NCBI RefSeq assembly: GCF_030929555.1
Contig: NZ_JAVFVT010000011.1
Location: forward strand, 62,001-126,000
Reading direction: 5' to 3'
Origin: Paenibacillus sp. LHD-117
GTDB lineage: Bacteria; Bacillota; Bacilli; Paenibacillales; Paenibacillaceae
DNA length: 64,000 bases
Position 1 is the stretch's first letter. The number at the start of each line of letters is the position of its first letter. Below are positions 35,294-44,929 of this stretch, in pieces. Made by a program: the position numbers and the translations under genes. The notes below the pieces were generated by a model. That model was not told the origin of the DNA. It saw only the letters and a program-made list of their open reading frames with translations, and did no database searches.

Positions 35294-35468
35294 GCAGCAC
35301 TGCCCCTAAAAGCTTAAATGTCGATGGTCCAATCGTCGTTTATTCTCCAAGAAGGTGGACGGACAGCTACATTTTCTCATATCGGAAAAAAGTTTGAAAC
35401 CATCTTGGAAGAGGTCAAAAACCCAGTAACGGCGTGGGTTTAACGGTTATATAAGCGTTCTTTATGAC

Positions 35469-35613
35469 CCCTATAGGGATTGCAAATAAATGGTTGACAG
35501 TGGAAGGCAGCGGCTGGTAATATTCATTCATAACCAACTAAACGGGTAGGAATAATGGTTAAATGACCGGACATACCGGAGTTTACGCTTCCCTATCACA
35601 AAAATTTATAGGG
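35469..35613 (+). promoter_or_regulatory. Promoter and palindromes of the sulfate-uptake operon
   Basis: TTGACA (35494-35499), 18-bp spacer, TAATAT (35518-35523). Around it are CCCTATAGGG (35469-35478, perfect), TAACCA (35531) with TGGTTA (35556), and CCCTAT (35591) with ATAGGG (35608), the last overlapping the ribosome site GGGGTG. These could be operators for a sulfur-responsive regulator; none matches a consensus I can name with confidence. Confidence 0.6.
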
Positions 35614-35623
35614 GTGTTCGTGT

Positions 35624-36736
35624 ATGAGAAACAGCTTGGTACGCGTCAGGTCAATCGTCTTAATTTTAGTGATATCCACTTTACTCGCCGCTTGCGGCGC
35701 GCAGAACAATAACGGCGGCAATACGGCAAGCCCCTCGGCATCGTCCAACGCGGCGACAGCCGAACCAACCGCATCGCCTGAAGGAACCAAAGAACCGCTG
35801 CCTCCCGTCAAACTATTGAACGTATCCTATGATCCGACAAGAGAATTTTACGTGGAATATAACAAAGCATTTGCGGCCTACTGGCAAGCGGAAAAAAATC
35901 AAAAGGTCGAAATCGATCAATCGCATGGCGGATCCGGCAAACAAGCCAGGGCTGTCATCGACGGACTAAAAGCCGACGTCGTTACGCTGGCGCTTGGATT
36001 CGATATCGACGCGATCGTCGAAGCCGGCCAGCTGGATGCGGATTGGCAGTCGCAATTCGAGCTCAACAGTTCACCGTATACGTCCACAATCGTATTCCTC
36101 GTCCGCAAAGGCAATCCGAAAGGCATTAAGGATTGGGGCGACCTGCTCAAGGAAGGCGTTGAAGTCATTACGCCGAATCCGAAGACATCCGGCGGCGCGC
36201 GCTGGAATTATCTTGCCGCATGGGGTTACGCGCTGAAGCAGAACAACAATGACGAAGCGGCCGCTCAGCAATTCGTGGCGGACTTGTTCAAGCACGTGCC
36301 GGTGCTGGATACCGGAGCGAGGGGCTCCACGACGACGTTTGTCGAACGCGGCATCGGCGACGTTCTGCTGGCTTGGGAGAACGAAGCCTACCTGTCGATC
36401 AACGAGCTGGGCCCGGACAAATTCGATATCGTTTATCCGTCGCTGAGCATTCTCGCGGAACCTCCGGTAGCAGTTGTCGACAAAGTGGTGGATGATCACG
36501 GCACAAGAGAAGTCGCGGAAGCCTACTTGCAATACTTATACTCGGAAGAAGGCCAGAAACTCGCAGGCAAACATTATTACCGTCCGACGGATGAGGTGAT
36601 CGCCAATGAATTCGCGGATCAGTTCCCGCAGTTGGAGCTGCTCAAGATCGCCGATTTCGGCGGCTGGAAGGAAGCCCAGACCAAACATTTTGCCGACGGC
36701 GGTATTTTCGATCAAATTTATACGCCGGGCAAATAA
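35624..36736 (+). CDS. Sulfate/thiosulfate-binding lipoprotein
   Basis: 370 residues; the signal peptide ends in LLAAC and is followed by a Ser/Asn/Ala-rich linker. The mature part begins [20 protein letters not shown] and contains [20 protein letters not shown] and ALGFDIDAI, the anion-binding signature of Sbp/CysP proteins. It delivers sulfate (possibly thiosulfate) to the CysT/CysW channel encoded next. GGGGTG provides the ribosome site. First gene of the operon cysP-cysT-cysW-yezD-like. Confidence 0.93.
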   Translation: MRNSLVRVRSIVLILVISTLLAACGAQNNNGGNTASPSASSNAATAEPTASPEGTKEPLPPVKLLNVSYDPTREFYVEYNKAFAAYWQAEKNQKVEIDQSHGGSGKQARAVIDGLKADVVTLALGFDIDAIVEAGQLDADWQSQFELNSSPYTSTIVFLVRKGNPKGIKDWGDLLKEGVEVITPNPKTSGGARWNYLAAWGYALKQNNNDEAAAQQFVADLFKHVPVLDTGARGSTTTFVERGIGDVLLAWENEAYLSINELGPDKFDIVYPSLSILAEPPVAVVDKVVDDHGTREVAEAYLQYLYSEEGQKLAGKHYYRPTDEVIANEFADQFPQLELLKIADFGGWKEAQTKHFADGGIFDQIYTPGK

Positions 36737-36780
36737 GGCATGGCGTTTGTTTTCCAGAACAAGAACGGAGCTGATTTCTC

Positions 36781-37614
36781 ATGAAAGGTTCCAAAAATCG
36801 CAGGGCGCTTCCGGGATTCGGACTGTCTCTAGGGTTCACGATCTTTTACATTAGCCTCATCGTCCTAATCCCGCTTGCCGCGGTGTTCTTCAAAACGTTC
36901 GAGCTTTCCATGGCGGATCTATGGAGCACGATTACGAACCCAAGGGTTCTGGCTTCGTATCGGATCAGCTTCACGACGGCGTTATGGGCCGGACTCATCA
37001 ATGCGGTCTTCGGTCTGCTTGTTGCCTGGGTGCTGGTGCGGTACCGGTTCCCGGGCAAACGGATCATCGATAGTCTCGTCGATATCCCGTTCGCGCTCCC
37101 TACGGCCGTAGCCGGCATCGCGCTAACGACCATCTACGCGAAGACGGGGTGGGTCGGCTCGCTGATCGAGCCGCTAGGTATCAAAGTGACCTATACGCAG
37201 CTCGGCATCATTATCGCGCTTGTATTCATCGGGCTGCCGTTCGTCGTCCGAACGGTGCAGCCGGTGCTTCAGGACTTGGAGAAGGAGACGGAGGAAGCGG
37301 CTGTCATGCTTGGCGCTTATCGGCTGAGGACGTTTCTGCGAGTCGTGCTGCCGGAGCTAATGCCCGCCTTGTTGACAGGATTCGCTTTGGCTTTCGCGAG
37401 AGGGATCGGCGAATACGGATCGGTCGTCTTCATCTCCGGCAACATGCCGATGCGTACGGAGATTGCGCCGCTTCTCATCATGACAAAGCTCGAGCAATAC
37501 GATTATGCGGGAGCGACGGCGATCGCAGCCGTTATGCTAACCGTATCCTTTATCCTGCTGCTAATCATTAACCTGTTGCAATGGCGAATGAGCAGACGCG
37601 CGATTCCGGATTGA
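36781..37614 (+). CDS. cysT: Sulfate ABC transporter permease CysT
   Basis: 277 residues and about six membrane helices. The EAA loop [22 protein letters not shown] and the conserved [20 protein letters not shown] are typical of CysT (CysU). It pairs with CysW. The gene follows the binding protein by 44 bp with a GGAG ribosome site, and a 65-bp gap leads to cysW. Confidence 0.93.
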   Translation: MKGSKNRRALPGFGLSLGFTIFYISLIVLIPLAAVFFKTFELSMADLWSTITNPRVLASYRISFTTALWAGLINAVFGLLVAWVLVRYRFPGKRIIDSLVDIPFALPTAVAGIALTTIYAKTGWVGSLIEPLGIKVTYTQLGIIIALVFIGLPFVVRTVQPVLQDLEKETEEAAVMLGAYRLRTFLRVVLPELMPALLTGFALAFARGIGEYGSVVFISGNMPMRTEIAPLLIMTKLEQYDYAGATAIAAVMLTVSFILLLIINLLQWRMSRRAIPD

Positions 37615-37679
37615 GGCCGTACCGTCAGCTAGCAGGAATCACCCATACTACAAAGAGGGGATGAAAGGAGCTGATTCGG

Positions 37680-38558
37680 ATGGCCGGTGCCATAACCGTA
37701 TTCGCAAGCAAAGAAACGGCCCCGCGGCCGAAACATATTACGGAGCCTAAGTTCGTGCAATGGCTTCTAATCGGAATTGCCCTACTGTTCCTCGGTTTCG
37801 TCGTCCTGCTTCCTCTAGTGTCCGTATTCGTGGAGGCATTCAGGAAAGGCGTAGGTTTATACGTTCAAGGCTTAAGCGATCCGGACATGGTAGCCGCCTT
37901 GAAGCTGACTCTGATCGTCGCCGCCATCGCGGTGCCGCTCAATACCGTGTTCGGCGTTGCGGCGGCCTGGGCGATCAGCAAGTTTCAATTCAAAGGGAAA
38001 AATCTTCTCATTACGCTAATCGATTTGCCGTTCGCAGTATCTCCCGTTATCGCCGGTATGATATACGTGCTCCTGTTCGGCGCGCAAGGTTATTTCGGAT
38101 CTTGGCTCGACGAACAAGGCATTCAAATCATTTTCGCCGTACCGGGCATCGTGCTCGCCACGATTTTCGTTACCGTGCCGTTCGTCGCGAGGGAGCTCAT
38201 CCCGCTTATGCAGGCGCAAGGGGTGCAGCAGGAAGAAGCCGCGGCTAGCTTAGGCGCCAAGGGAGGATCCATCTTCTGGCGGGTGACGCTGCCGAACATC
38301 AAGTGGGGACTGCTTTACGGCATCATCCTTTGCAACGCCAGGGCAATGGGAGAGTTCGGAGCCGTGTCCGTCGTATCGGGGCATATTCGGGGGCAGACCA
38401 ATACGCTGCCGCTGCACGTGGAAATTTTGTACAACGAATATCAGTTTTCCGCATCGTTCGCCGTTGCTTCGTTGCTCGTGATGTTAGCCGTCATTACCTT
38501 GATCGTGAAAGGGATCGTCGAGTGGAAATCGGGTTCGTCGCATGAGGCTCGGACGTAG
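37680..38558 (+). CDS. cysW: Sulfate ABC transporter permease CysW
   Basis: 292 residues and about six membrane helices. The EAA loop QEEAAASLGAKGGSIFWRVTLP and the CysW signature ARAMGEFGAVSVVSGHIRGQ are intact. AAAGGAG lies upstream. No cysA ATPase gene follows: the next gene is a small DUF2292 protein and then a terminator, so the ATP-binding subunit must come from elsewhere in the genome. Confidence 0.93.
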   Translation: MAGAITVFASKETAPRPKHITEPKFVQWLLIGIALLFLGFVVLLPLVSVFVEAFRKGVGLYVQGLSDPDMVAALKLTLIVAAIAVPLNTVFGVAAAWAISKFQFKGKNLLITLIDLPFAVSPVIAGMIYVLLFGAQGYFGSWLDEQGIQIIFAVPGIVLATIFVTVPFVARELIPLMQAQGVQQEEAAASLGAKGGSIFWRVTLPNIKWGLLYGIILCNARAMGEFGAVSVVSGHIRGQTNTLPLHVEILYNEYQFSASFAVASLLVMLAVITLIVKGIVEWKSGSSHEART

Positions 38559-38594
38559 CTCCGCAGCAGAAAACCATTGATGGAGGGGATTGTA

Positions 38595-38855
38595 ATGGCA
38601 AAGCCGTTGGAAGTGGATGAAGTGTGGCAAGAAAGAATTTTGGAGCAGGTGAGTGGATTGCAATACGGCCAGGTCGTCATTACGGTCCACGACGGTAGAA
38701 TCGTCCAGATTGACCGCACGGAGAGGAAACGGTACGACGCTCCGGCTCCAAGGCAAACTTCTGCGGAACAAGCGGACTCGGACCAGTCGGGCGCAGGCCA
38801 TAGAACGAAAGCGAAAGGCTCTAAGGGCGGGGAAACGCTAAGAGCCGTCCAGTAG
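38595..38855 (+). CDS. DUF2292 family protein (YezD-like)
   Basis: 86 residues from an ATG with GGAGGGG 6 bp upstream. The conserved part is WQERILEQVSGLQYGQVVIT followed by VHDGRIVQIDRTER, the whole DUF2292/YezD motif. The remainder is a hydrophilic, probably disordered tail. The family is regularly found with sulfate or cysteine genes in Bacillus, as here at the end of a sulfate-uptake operon, but its function is unknown. Confidence 0.8.
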   Translation: MAKPLEVDEVWQERILEQVSGLQYGQVVITVHDGRIVQIDRTERKRYDAPAPRQTSAEQADSDQSGAGHRTKAKGSKGGETLRAVQ

Positions 38856-38861
38856 CGGATA

Positions 38862-38910
38862 ATAAAAAACACGTCTCCGAACGGCTGATGCCGACTCGGA
38901 GACGTGTTTA
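38862..38910. terminator. Bidirectional terminator after the sulfate operon
   Basis: AAACACGTCTCCGA (38867-38880) pairs perfectly with TCGGAGACGTGTTT (38896-38909). An A-run on the left gives T residues for minus-strand transcription. Confidence 0.85.
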
Positions 38911-38926
38911 TTCGTTTGACGGTAAA

Positions 38927-38970
38927 CGATAAGAGCCGCACCAGTCCTCCGACTGGTACGGCTCTTATCG
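38927..38970 (-). terminator. Very stable hairpin downstream of yqzM
   Basis: CGATAAGAGCCGCACCAGTC pairs with GACTGGTACGGCTCTTATCG: 20 bp with a single mismatch and a 4-nt loop. TTTACC follows on the minus strand, so it may terminate yqzM together with the hairpin at 38867-38909. Confidence 0.6.
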
Positions 38971-38986
38971 CTGTTGGCATCCCGTA

Positions 38987-39133
38987 TTAAGAGATGATGA
39001 ACTTCACGATAACCGCAACGGCGAACGCAATGGTCATAAAACCAAGCATGCCGCCGAATCCGAACACAACATCCATCAAATCGTCGCGAGGCTCTTCGTT
39101 CACATGCTCGCGCGGATCTCTGACATTCTCCAT
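38987..39133 (-). CDS. yqzM: YqzM-type small membrane protein
   Basis: 48 residues, beginning MENVRDPREHVNEEPRDDLM followed by a single membrane segment GFMTIAFAVAVIVKFIIS at the C terminus. AAGGAGG lies 9 bp upstream of the ATG, and a good promoter (39189-39218) lies further upstream. The pattern of an acidic N-terminal half with one C-terminal helix fits the YqzM family of Bacillales, of unknown function. The identification is from overall pattern rather than a diagnostic motif. Confidence 0.65.
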   Translation of the reverse strand: MENVRDPREHVNEEPRDDLMDVVFGFGGMLGFMTIAFAVAVIVKFIIS

Positions 39134-39188
39134 CGGTGACGTCCTCCTTCAAAGCTTGCCCGGCAAACTTATCGTCATAGCTGATAAT

Positions 39189-39218
39189 AGTATACCCAAA
39201 GTTTCGAATGATTGTAAA
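39189..39218 (-). promoter_or_regulatory. yqzM promoter
   Basis: On the minus strand TTTACA (39218-39213), 18-bp spacer, TATACT (39194-39189), about 55 bp before the start codon. Confidence 0.6.
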
Positions 39219-39307
39219 GAAGCCACGGTGACAATTGTAAGGCAATAACGATGCGAATTATGCTAAAATGGGAACAGAAGATCGGCTTCCGGGAGGGGAA
39301 ACAAAAG

Positions 39308-41158
39308 ATGGAGCATACCGAAGGCGCGAACACGGCCCGCCCAGCGGCGGTCATGGATGCCATTCGAAACAAGCTGGCGCTGCTGCCCGACAAGCCGGGC
39401 TGTTATCTTATGAAGAACAGGGACGGCCTCATTATTTACGTCGGCAAAGCGAAGGTACTCAAGAACAGGGTTCGCTCATATTTCATCGGGAGCCACAACG
39501 GCAAGACGCAGCGGCTCGTATCCGAGATTTACGATTTCGAATTCATCATAACCGGCAGCAACATGGAAGCGCTCATTCTGGAGTGCAACCTGATCAAGCA
39601 GCATCACCCGCGCTACAACGTTCTTCTGAAGGACGACAAGTCATTCCCGTATATCAAAATCACGAACGAAAAACATCCAAAACTGGAAGTGACGAGGCGG
39701 ATCGTCAAGGATAAAGGCAAATACTTCGGCCCTTATCCGAACGCGTTCGCCGCCCAGCAAACGAAGAAGCTGCTCGACCGCCTGTATCCGCTTCGCAAAT
39801 GCAAGACGCTGCCGGATAAAGTTTGCCTCTATTACCATCTTGGCCAATGCATCGCTCCATGCGAATTCGAGATCGAGAAAAACACTTACGATGCGATGAT
39901 CGGAGAAATCGCGAAGTTCCTGAACGGCGGACATGATGCCGTGAAGGTGGAGCTCCAGCGGAAAATGGAGGAAGCGGCCGAGTCGCTCGAGTTCGAGCGC
40001 GCGAAGGAATACCGGGATCAGCTCATCGCCATCGACGCGGTTATGGAGAAACAGAAAATTACGATGTCCGACGCCATGGATCGCGACATCTTCGGTTACG
40101 CGGTCGACAAAGGCTGGATGGGTGTGCAAATCCTCTACATGCGGCAAGGCAAGCTCATCGAGCGGCATGGCACGACGTTCCCGTATTACGGCGAGGAATA
40201 CGATGATTTTATGACGTTCGTGACGCAATATTACAGCGACAATCCCGCGTTGCCGAAGCAGATCCTGCTGCCGTTGCCGCCCGAAGGGGACAAAGAGCAG
40301 GAAGAGCTCGTGACTTCTTCGCTTGGCAGCTGGCTCAAGGTAAAGGTGTTAATGCCGCAGCGCGGCAAAAAAAGCGAAGTCGTGACCATGGCGCACGACA
40401 ATGCGCGGATGAGTCTCGACGAGAAGTTCCGGTTGATCGAACGCGACGAGGAACGCAGCGTTAAAGCTTCCCGGTCGCTTGCCGGCTGGCTGGGGATGGA
40501 GCATATCAATCGCATCGAAGCATTCGATAACTCCAATATTCAAGGCACGAACCCGGTATCCGCGATGGTCGTGTTCACGGACGGCAAGCCGGATCGGAAA
40601 GAATACCGCAAGTATAAAGTGAAGACCGTCGTCGGAGCGGACGATTACGAGACGATGCGTGAAGTGATAAGGCGCAGGTACGAGCGCGTATTGAAGGAAG
40701 GGCTGACGCAGCCCGATTTGATCGTGGTGGACGGCGGCAAGGGCCAAATTTCGGCCGCGCTGGACGTCCTCGAGAACGAGCTCGGTTTGTTTATTCCCGT
40801 CTGCGGTCTGGTCAAGGACGCGAAACATAAGACGGCGCAGCTCATGACCGGCGATCCCGCGGAGATCGTTCCGCTGCCGCGGGACAGCCAGGAATTTTAT
40901 TTGCTGCAGCGCATTCAGGACGAGGTTCACCGGTTCGCGATTACGTTCCACCGCGAGCAGAGGGCGAAGTCCATGGTGGAATCGAGGCTTGACGCCATTC
41001 CGGGTATCGGAGAGAAACGCAGGAAGCAGCTTCTTAAACACTTCGGCTCGCTCAAAAAAATAAAAGAGGCCTCCGTCGAAGACTTCAGGCCTCTCTCGAT
41101 CGGCGATAAGCTCGCCGGGGATATTATTGCGGCTCTAAGGGATAAACCGTCGACGTGA
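39308..41158 (+). CDS. uvrC: Excinuclease ABC subunit C
   Basis: 616 residues from an ATG with GGGAGGGG 9 bp upstream (an earlier in-frame ATG at 39251 lacks a site). The GIY-YIG nuclease ([20 protein letters not shown]) makes the 3' incision. The UVR motif ([20 protein letters not shown]) binds UvrB. The RNase H-like domain ([29 protein letters not shown]) makes the 5' incision, and helix-hairpin-helix repeats ([19 protein letters not shown]) close the protein. The last 35 bp overlap the convergent CPBP gene. Confidence 0.97.
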   Translation: MEHTEGANTARPAAVMDAIRNKLALLPDKPGCYLMKNRDGLIIYVGKAKVLKNRVRSYFIGSHNGKTQRLVSEIYDFEFIITGSNMEALILECNLIKQHHPRYNVLLKDDKSFPYIKITNEKHPKLEVTRRIVKDKGKYFGPYPNAFAAQQTKKLLDRLYPLRKCKTLPDKVCLYYHLGQCIAPCEFEIEKNTYDAMIGEIAKFLNGGHDAVKVELQRKMEEAAESLEFERAKEYRDQLIAIDAVMEKQKITMSDAMDRDIFGYAVDKGWMGVQILYMRQGKLIERHGTTFPYYGEEYDDFMTFVTQYYSDNPALPKQILLPLPPEGDKEQEELVTSSLGSWLKVKVLMPQRGKKSEVVTMAHDNARMSLDEKFRLIERDEERSVKASRSLAGWLGMEHINRIEAFDNSNIQGTNPVSAMVVFTDGKPDRKEYRKYKVKTVVGADDYETMREVIRRRYERVLKEGLTQPDLIVVDGGKGQISAALDVLENELGLFIPVCGLVKDAKHKTAQLMTGDPAEIVPLPRDSQEFYLLQRIQDEVHRFAITFHREQRAKSMVESRLDAIPGIGEKRRKQLLKHFGSLKKIKEASVEDFRPLSIGDKLAGDIIAALRDKPST

Positions 41159-42761
41159 TCGGCGGATTCGTCCTTTTTTTCTTCCGATCCCAAGCCCTGA
41201 GCACATAGGCAATGAGAACAGGCAGCAGCACGAAGAAAATGGCGGAGACGATATTCGGCGCTCCCCCGACCATGATCAGCGAGCTGCCGACGGCGATGCT
41301 ATTGAAGATGGCATGGGTGAACATCGCGGTAATGAAGCCGTACCGGACGAAGATGAAGCTGAACAGCAGCCCGATGACCATCAGCTCGAACAGTCGCGTC
41401 GTCGAAGGGTAGAACGGGTACATGACATGACCAAGCGACCAGAACAGCGTCGGAAGGATAGCGGCGGCGAACGTATGGCGGAACCACTTGCGGAATAACC
41501 CGATGCCGAAGAACCGGAATACGGCTTCCTCCGAGATGGCGGCCGCCCAGGCCAATACCGGCATAAGCCATAACACGCTAAAGTTATAGGGTGACATCGT
41601 GACGTCGCTTGTTCCCCAAGTACCGATGATTAGCTCAAGCGCCCGGAAGATGAGCGGCTGGATGCCGAGCAGAATGACCGCTAACAAATAGGATAGACCC
41701 ATGCTTCGCCACACGTAGTCCCCATAACCGGGCTGTCCGAGACGCGGCCAAACTTGCCGGCCTTGCTCCTTCCATAACCCGTCTCCCGCGACGATGGACA
41801 AGTAAACGGATGCCGCCATCGGAACCGTGAGCAAGACGGTGATGACGGCCGTGAAGACGAGGACGCCATCGTCGAGAGGCGACTCGCCCTGGGCGGCGAT
41901 CATTCCGTCGAAAACACTAAGGTTCATGATCAAATAGGCGATCGTGAAGACGACGGTTAATAGCCATCCGTATTTGAACGATGTAAACTTGCGATACAGT
42001 ATCGAATAAACGATAGCCAGAATGCCAAGAATGACGCTCATCAATAGGTAGCCGATGCCGGTAAGCCAACCTGCCAGCCGGTCCTGACCCTTGACGTACG
42101 ATTTATAGTCCTCCGGAACGTCGAAGACGGGTTTGTACATCGTGATGACGGATTTGCCGTTCACGGATTGAACTTGAAGTGTCACGTTCAGGTCGGCTTC
42201 CCCGGCTTTGATCCCTTCCGGCGTCATTCCCCACTCCCCGTTCTCGTATTCCGTTAACGATTCGAGGTCGGCGTCCTTATATTGTTTGCCGAGCAAAAAA
42301 CTTTGCAGCTGCTCGCGCTTCTCTTCCTCGCTCAGCGAGTCGGAGGCAGCGGCATTCAGGTTCCACGCCAGCACGTCACCGGTATACATATTCAAGTAAA
42401 CGAAGCCCGATCCTTTGCGATCGGCGAATTTCAGATTCACTTGGAACGTGTCCGTCGCGAACCGGTTGCCGTAGTCATCCTCGAATTTCTGAGTCAGCTT
42501 CTCTTTGGATAAATACCCGCTTAGGAGCTTGTCGGATTGATGGACCGTCCTGGCCTCGCGCACGGCATAACCCGTTTCCGATTCGGCGAATCGAACCGCC
42601 ATCTCTTCAATTTCCCCCTTATCGATCACTTTGCCCCCGTATTTATGATCGGAGACGGAGAGAATCATGGGAACGATCTCGAGCAGAACGAACAGGATGC
42701 CTAATACCGCCGCCGCGATTACGTAACGTTTCCATTCTTTGCGCGTTATGATTTCAGTCAT
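41124..42761 (-). CDS. CPBP family intramembrane metalloprotease
   Basis: 545 residues. An N-terminal membrane segment precedes an extracytoplasmic region (about 35-225). A bundle of about eight helices then carries the CPBP (Abi) motifs [13 protein letters not shown] (EExxxR), FWSLGHV and HAIFNSI, whose Glu and His residues form the metal site as in Rce1-type proteases. The large soluble domain between the first helix and the catalytic part is unusual for simple CPBP proteins and may be sensory or substrate-binding. The substrate is unknown. Its 3' end overlaps uvrC on the opposite strand by 35 bp. Confidence 0.82.
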   Translation of the reverse strand: MTEIITRKEWKRYVIAAAVLGILFVLLEIVPMILSVSDHKYGGKVIDKGEIEEMAVRFAESETGYAVREARTVHQSDKLLSGYLSKEKLTQKFEDDYGNRFATDTFQVNLKFADRKGSGFVYLNMYTGDVLAWNLNAAASDSLSEEEKREQLQSFLLGKQYKDADLESLTEYENGEWGMTPEGIKAGEADLNVTLQVQSVNGKSVITMYKPVFDVPEDYKSYVKGQDRLAGWLTGIGYLLMSVILGILAIVYSILYRKFTSFKYGWLLTVVFTIAYLIMNLSVFDGMIAAQGESPLDDGVLVFTAVITVLLTVPMAASVYLSIVAGDGLWKEQGRQVWPRLGQPGYGDYVWRSMGLSYLLAVILLGIQPLIFRALELIIGTWGTSDVTMSPYNFSVLWLMPVLAWAAAISEEAVFRFFGIGLFRKWFRHTFAAAILPTLFWSLGHVMYPFYPSTTRLFELMVIGLLFSFIFVRYGFITAMFTHAIFNSIAVGSSLIMVGGAPNIVSAIFFVLLPVLIAYVLRAWDRKKKRTNPPITSTVYPLEPQ

Positions 42762-42895
42762 GCTTCACCTCGGATATGTATTGTAATCAGTTCTCCCATT
42801 ACCTTATCACATTGTTGGGGAAATTATCCAACGACTTGTTTCCCGCGAATCGGACTCGCCGCGATCGGATTCAATAGCATTTATTATGGAAATAA

Positions 42896-43798
42896 CTATT
42901 TAGACGGCGGCTGCGCGAAGACGGCCGAAATTTCGTTGATGCACAGCCTGACCGATGGACTAAGGGAAGCGGGATCGACATGAATGAGCGAAGTCGTTCG
43001 TTTCGCTTCCTCCAGCTCGCGAATCGGCATGACGATCAGATCGTTATCCTCGAGCAGCTGCTGTCTCATATACGATTTCGGCAGCAAGGTAGCCGCGCGG
43101 CAGGTATGGAGAAGCCTGAGAATCGCTTCGAACGAGTCAATCTCCATCCGAACGTCCGGCGAAATCCGATGCGTATCGAACAGCTCGTCCGTTAAGATCC
43201 GATACCAGGTGCCCTTCGAGAACAGGATCATCGGCAGGCCGTTCAAATCGTCGATTCGCAGGTCGCCCTTATCCGTGATGACATGGTTGCGCGGCAGGAC
43301 GAGCAGCAGATGGTCGTCGAATAGCGAGACGCAGCGGATCGACGGATCGTCGATGCGGGAGGCGACAACGCCGAGGTCGACTTTATGCTCCCGGACATAC
43401 GAGACGATTTCATGCGTTTTGCCGGTTACCGCCTTGATGTCGAATTCGGGATGGGTGGACGTCAGCCGCTGGATCAGGTCGGGCAGCGTCGTCTGCAAGG
43501 TCGTCAGGCTGGCGCCGATCGTCAACGAAGTTCGGCCAGTCGCCGTAAATTCGGAGACGTTGTGGAGAAACGCGCGATGAAGCTGCTTTAGCTCCAGCGC
43601 GTATTCGTAAGTCAGCTGTCCGATTCGGGTCAATTCGAGACGCTTGCCGACGCGCCGGAACAGCTGGGTGCCGATCTCGTCCTCCAGCTTGGCGATTTTG
43701 CGGGATAGCGCGGGCTGAGACAGGTTTAACAGCGCGGATGCTTTGTTCATGCTGGATTGCTCCACGATGACGCGGAAAACGTCGATCTCGTCGTACAT
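42896..43798 (-). CDS. LysR-type transcriptional regulator
   Basis: 300 residues. The N-terminal winged helix has SSMNKASALLNLSQPALSRK with IAKLEDEIGTQLFRR, and the rest is the usual periplasmic-binding-like effector domain (about 90-295). It is divergent from sdhCAB, and an inverted repeat CTTATA-N9-TATAAG (43834-43854) with LysR-box geometry lies between them. LysR genes typically regulate the divergent neighbour, so control of succinate dehydrogenase is plausible but unproven. Confidence 0.88.
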   Translation of the reverse strand: MYDEIDVFRVIVEQSSMNKASALLNLSQPALSRKIAKLEDEIGTQLFRRVGKRLELTRIGQLTYEYALELKQLHRAFLHNVSEFTATGRTSLTIGASLTTLQTTLPDLIQRLTSTHPEFDIKAVTGKTHEIVSYVREHKVDLGVVASRIDDPSIRCVSLFDDHLLLVLPRNHVITDKGDLRIDDLNGLPMILFSKGTWYRILTDELFDTHRISPDVRMEIDSFEAILRLLHTCRAATLLPKSYMRQQLLEDNDLIVMPIRELEEAKRTTSLIHVDPASLSPSVRLCINEISAVFAQPPSK

Positions 43799-43833
43799 GC
43801 CATAAGACTCCTTTTTAGCCGGTAATAAAATCT

Positions 43834-43854
43834 CTTATATCATTATGTTATAAG
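43834..43854. promoter_or_regulatory. LysR-type binding site
   Basis: CTTATA-N9-TATAAG, an inverted repeat 36 bp upstream of the LysR start codon and in an AT-rich patch that stands out from the surroundings. It is probably the autoregulatory site of the LysR protein. Confidence 0.5.
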
Positions 43855-43933
43855 AAATTATAAAAAATATGCAATTCCATTATAAGCTGAAAAGGAGTAG
43901 GATGGAAGTATGGCAAATGTGTGTCGACTTTTG

Positions 43934-43962
43934 TTGACGGGGGTACGAGCGGGCGTTAAAAT
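43934..43962 (+). promoter_or_regulatory. sdhCAB promoter
   Basis: TTGACG (43934-43939), 17-bp spacer, TAAAAT (43957-43962). Transcription would begin near 43970 and run through MITE copy C before reaching sdhC at 44233. Confidence 0.65.
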
Positions 43963-43995
43963 GTAGAATGGTTTGTTTAAGTTGTTTAAGTAAGA

Positions 43996-44200
43996 GTTCA
44001 AAAAGTTCGGTTATCAGTACCGAGAAGATTGAATGAAGCTAGAAACTGAGTAGCGGAGCGTAGCAGAGCTACGTGAGCAACCGCAATGTTTCCGGAGGAA
44101 ACATACTTCGAAAGCATATGCTTAAGTTCGGCTGAATTCAATATTCGATGTCGAGTAAGCTTCTAGGATTACATCGTAATGGGAAGCGGACTTTTTGAAC
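43996..44200. mobile_element. MITE family, copy C (205 bp)
   Basis: Ends GTTCAAAAAGTTCGG and CGGACTTTTTGAAC, with an outer TAAGAG/CTCTTA pair. The body shares CGGAGCGTAGCAGAGCTACG and ATTCGATGTCGAG with copies A and B. It includes an extra inverted stretch TTTCCGGAGGAAA and a CATATG-containing segment also seen in copy B. It lies between the sdh promoter and the sdhC ribosome site. Confidence 0.82.
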
Positions 44201-44232
44201 AACCTCTTAAAGTCTTGAAAGGAGAAGGAAAC

Positions 44233-44904
44233 ATGAAAGGAAATTCGTATTTCTCGCGCAAGCTGCACTCGCTCCTGGGGATCATTCCGCTGGGCGGGTT
44301 CATTGTTGTGCACGGACTCACGAATTATCAAGCGTTTGAGCGGGGGCCGGAGGGCTTTGATAAGGGCGTTCACTTCATCAACAGCTTGCCGCTGCTGCCA
44401 TTGCTTGAAATATTCGCGATCTATCTTCCGTTGTTGTTCCACGGTATTTACGGCTTGTATGTCGCATACCAGTCGAACTCCAACACGGGACGCTTCAAGT
44501 ATGGGCGCAACTGGGCGTTCACGGCGCAGCGCGTAACGGGCGTCATTACTTTTGTATTCGTTTTCTGGCATGTGTTCCAGACGCGCATGCAGGTCTACCT
44601 CGGCAATATTACGCACGAGGAGCTCGGCTCCACGATGAACCACATCGCCACCAGCCCGACTTACTTCGTGCTGTACGTCATCGGCGTGCTGGCTGCCGTG
44701 TTCCACTTCAGCAACGGCCTGTGGGCGTTCCTGATCAGCTGGGGCATCACGATCGGACCGAAGGCTCAGCGTATCTCTTCCTACATTTGCATGGGCGTGT
44801 TCGTCATCGTGTCCGCCCTGTTCATTCTTTCGCTGGTAGCGTTCATGGGCGACGAGTTCAAAGAAGCTGCGAATGCCGCTTTGACATGGACGAATATCGG
44901 TTAG
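44233..44904 (+). CDS. sdhC: Succinate dehydrogenase cytochrome b558 subunit
   Basis: 223 residues from an ATG with AAAGGAGAAGG upstream. Five predicted membrane helices carry conserved histidines (VVHGLTNYQ, LLFHGIYGLY, FWHVFQTRMQ, AAVFHFSNG), which ligate the two hemes of the Bacillus-type SdhC. The subunit anchors SdhAB to the membrane and passes electrons to menaquinone. It is the first gene of sdhCAB; sdhA begins 25 bp downstream. Confidence 0.95.
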   Translation: MKGNSYFSRKLHSLLGIIPLGGFIVVHGLTNYQAFERGPEGFDKGVHFINSLPLLPLLEIFAIYLPLLFHGIYGLYVAYQSNSNTGRFKYGRNWAFTAQRVTGVITFVFVFWHVFQTRMQVYLGNITHEELGSTMNHIATSPTYFVLYVIGVLAAVFHFSNGLWAFLISWGITIGPKAQRISSYICMGVFVIVSALFILSLVAFMGDEFKEAANAALTWTNIG

Positions 44905-44929
44905 TTTCGAAGACAAGGAGCGAAGCGTA

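Noticed and set aside
39134..39307. SOS box ahead of uvrC
   Set aside because: Inspected for CGAAC-N4-GTTCG; only weak partial matches are present.
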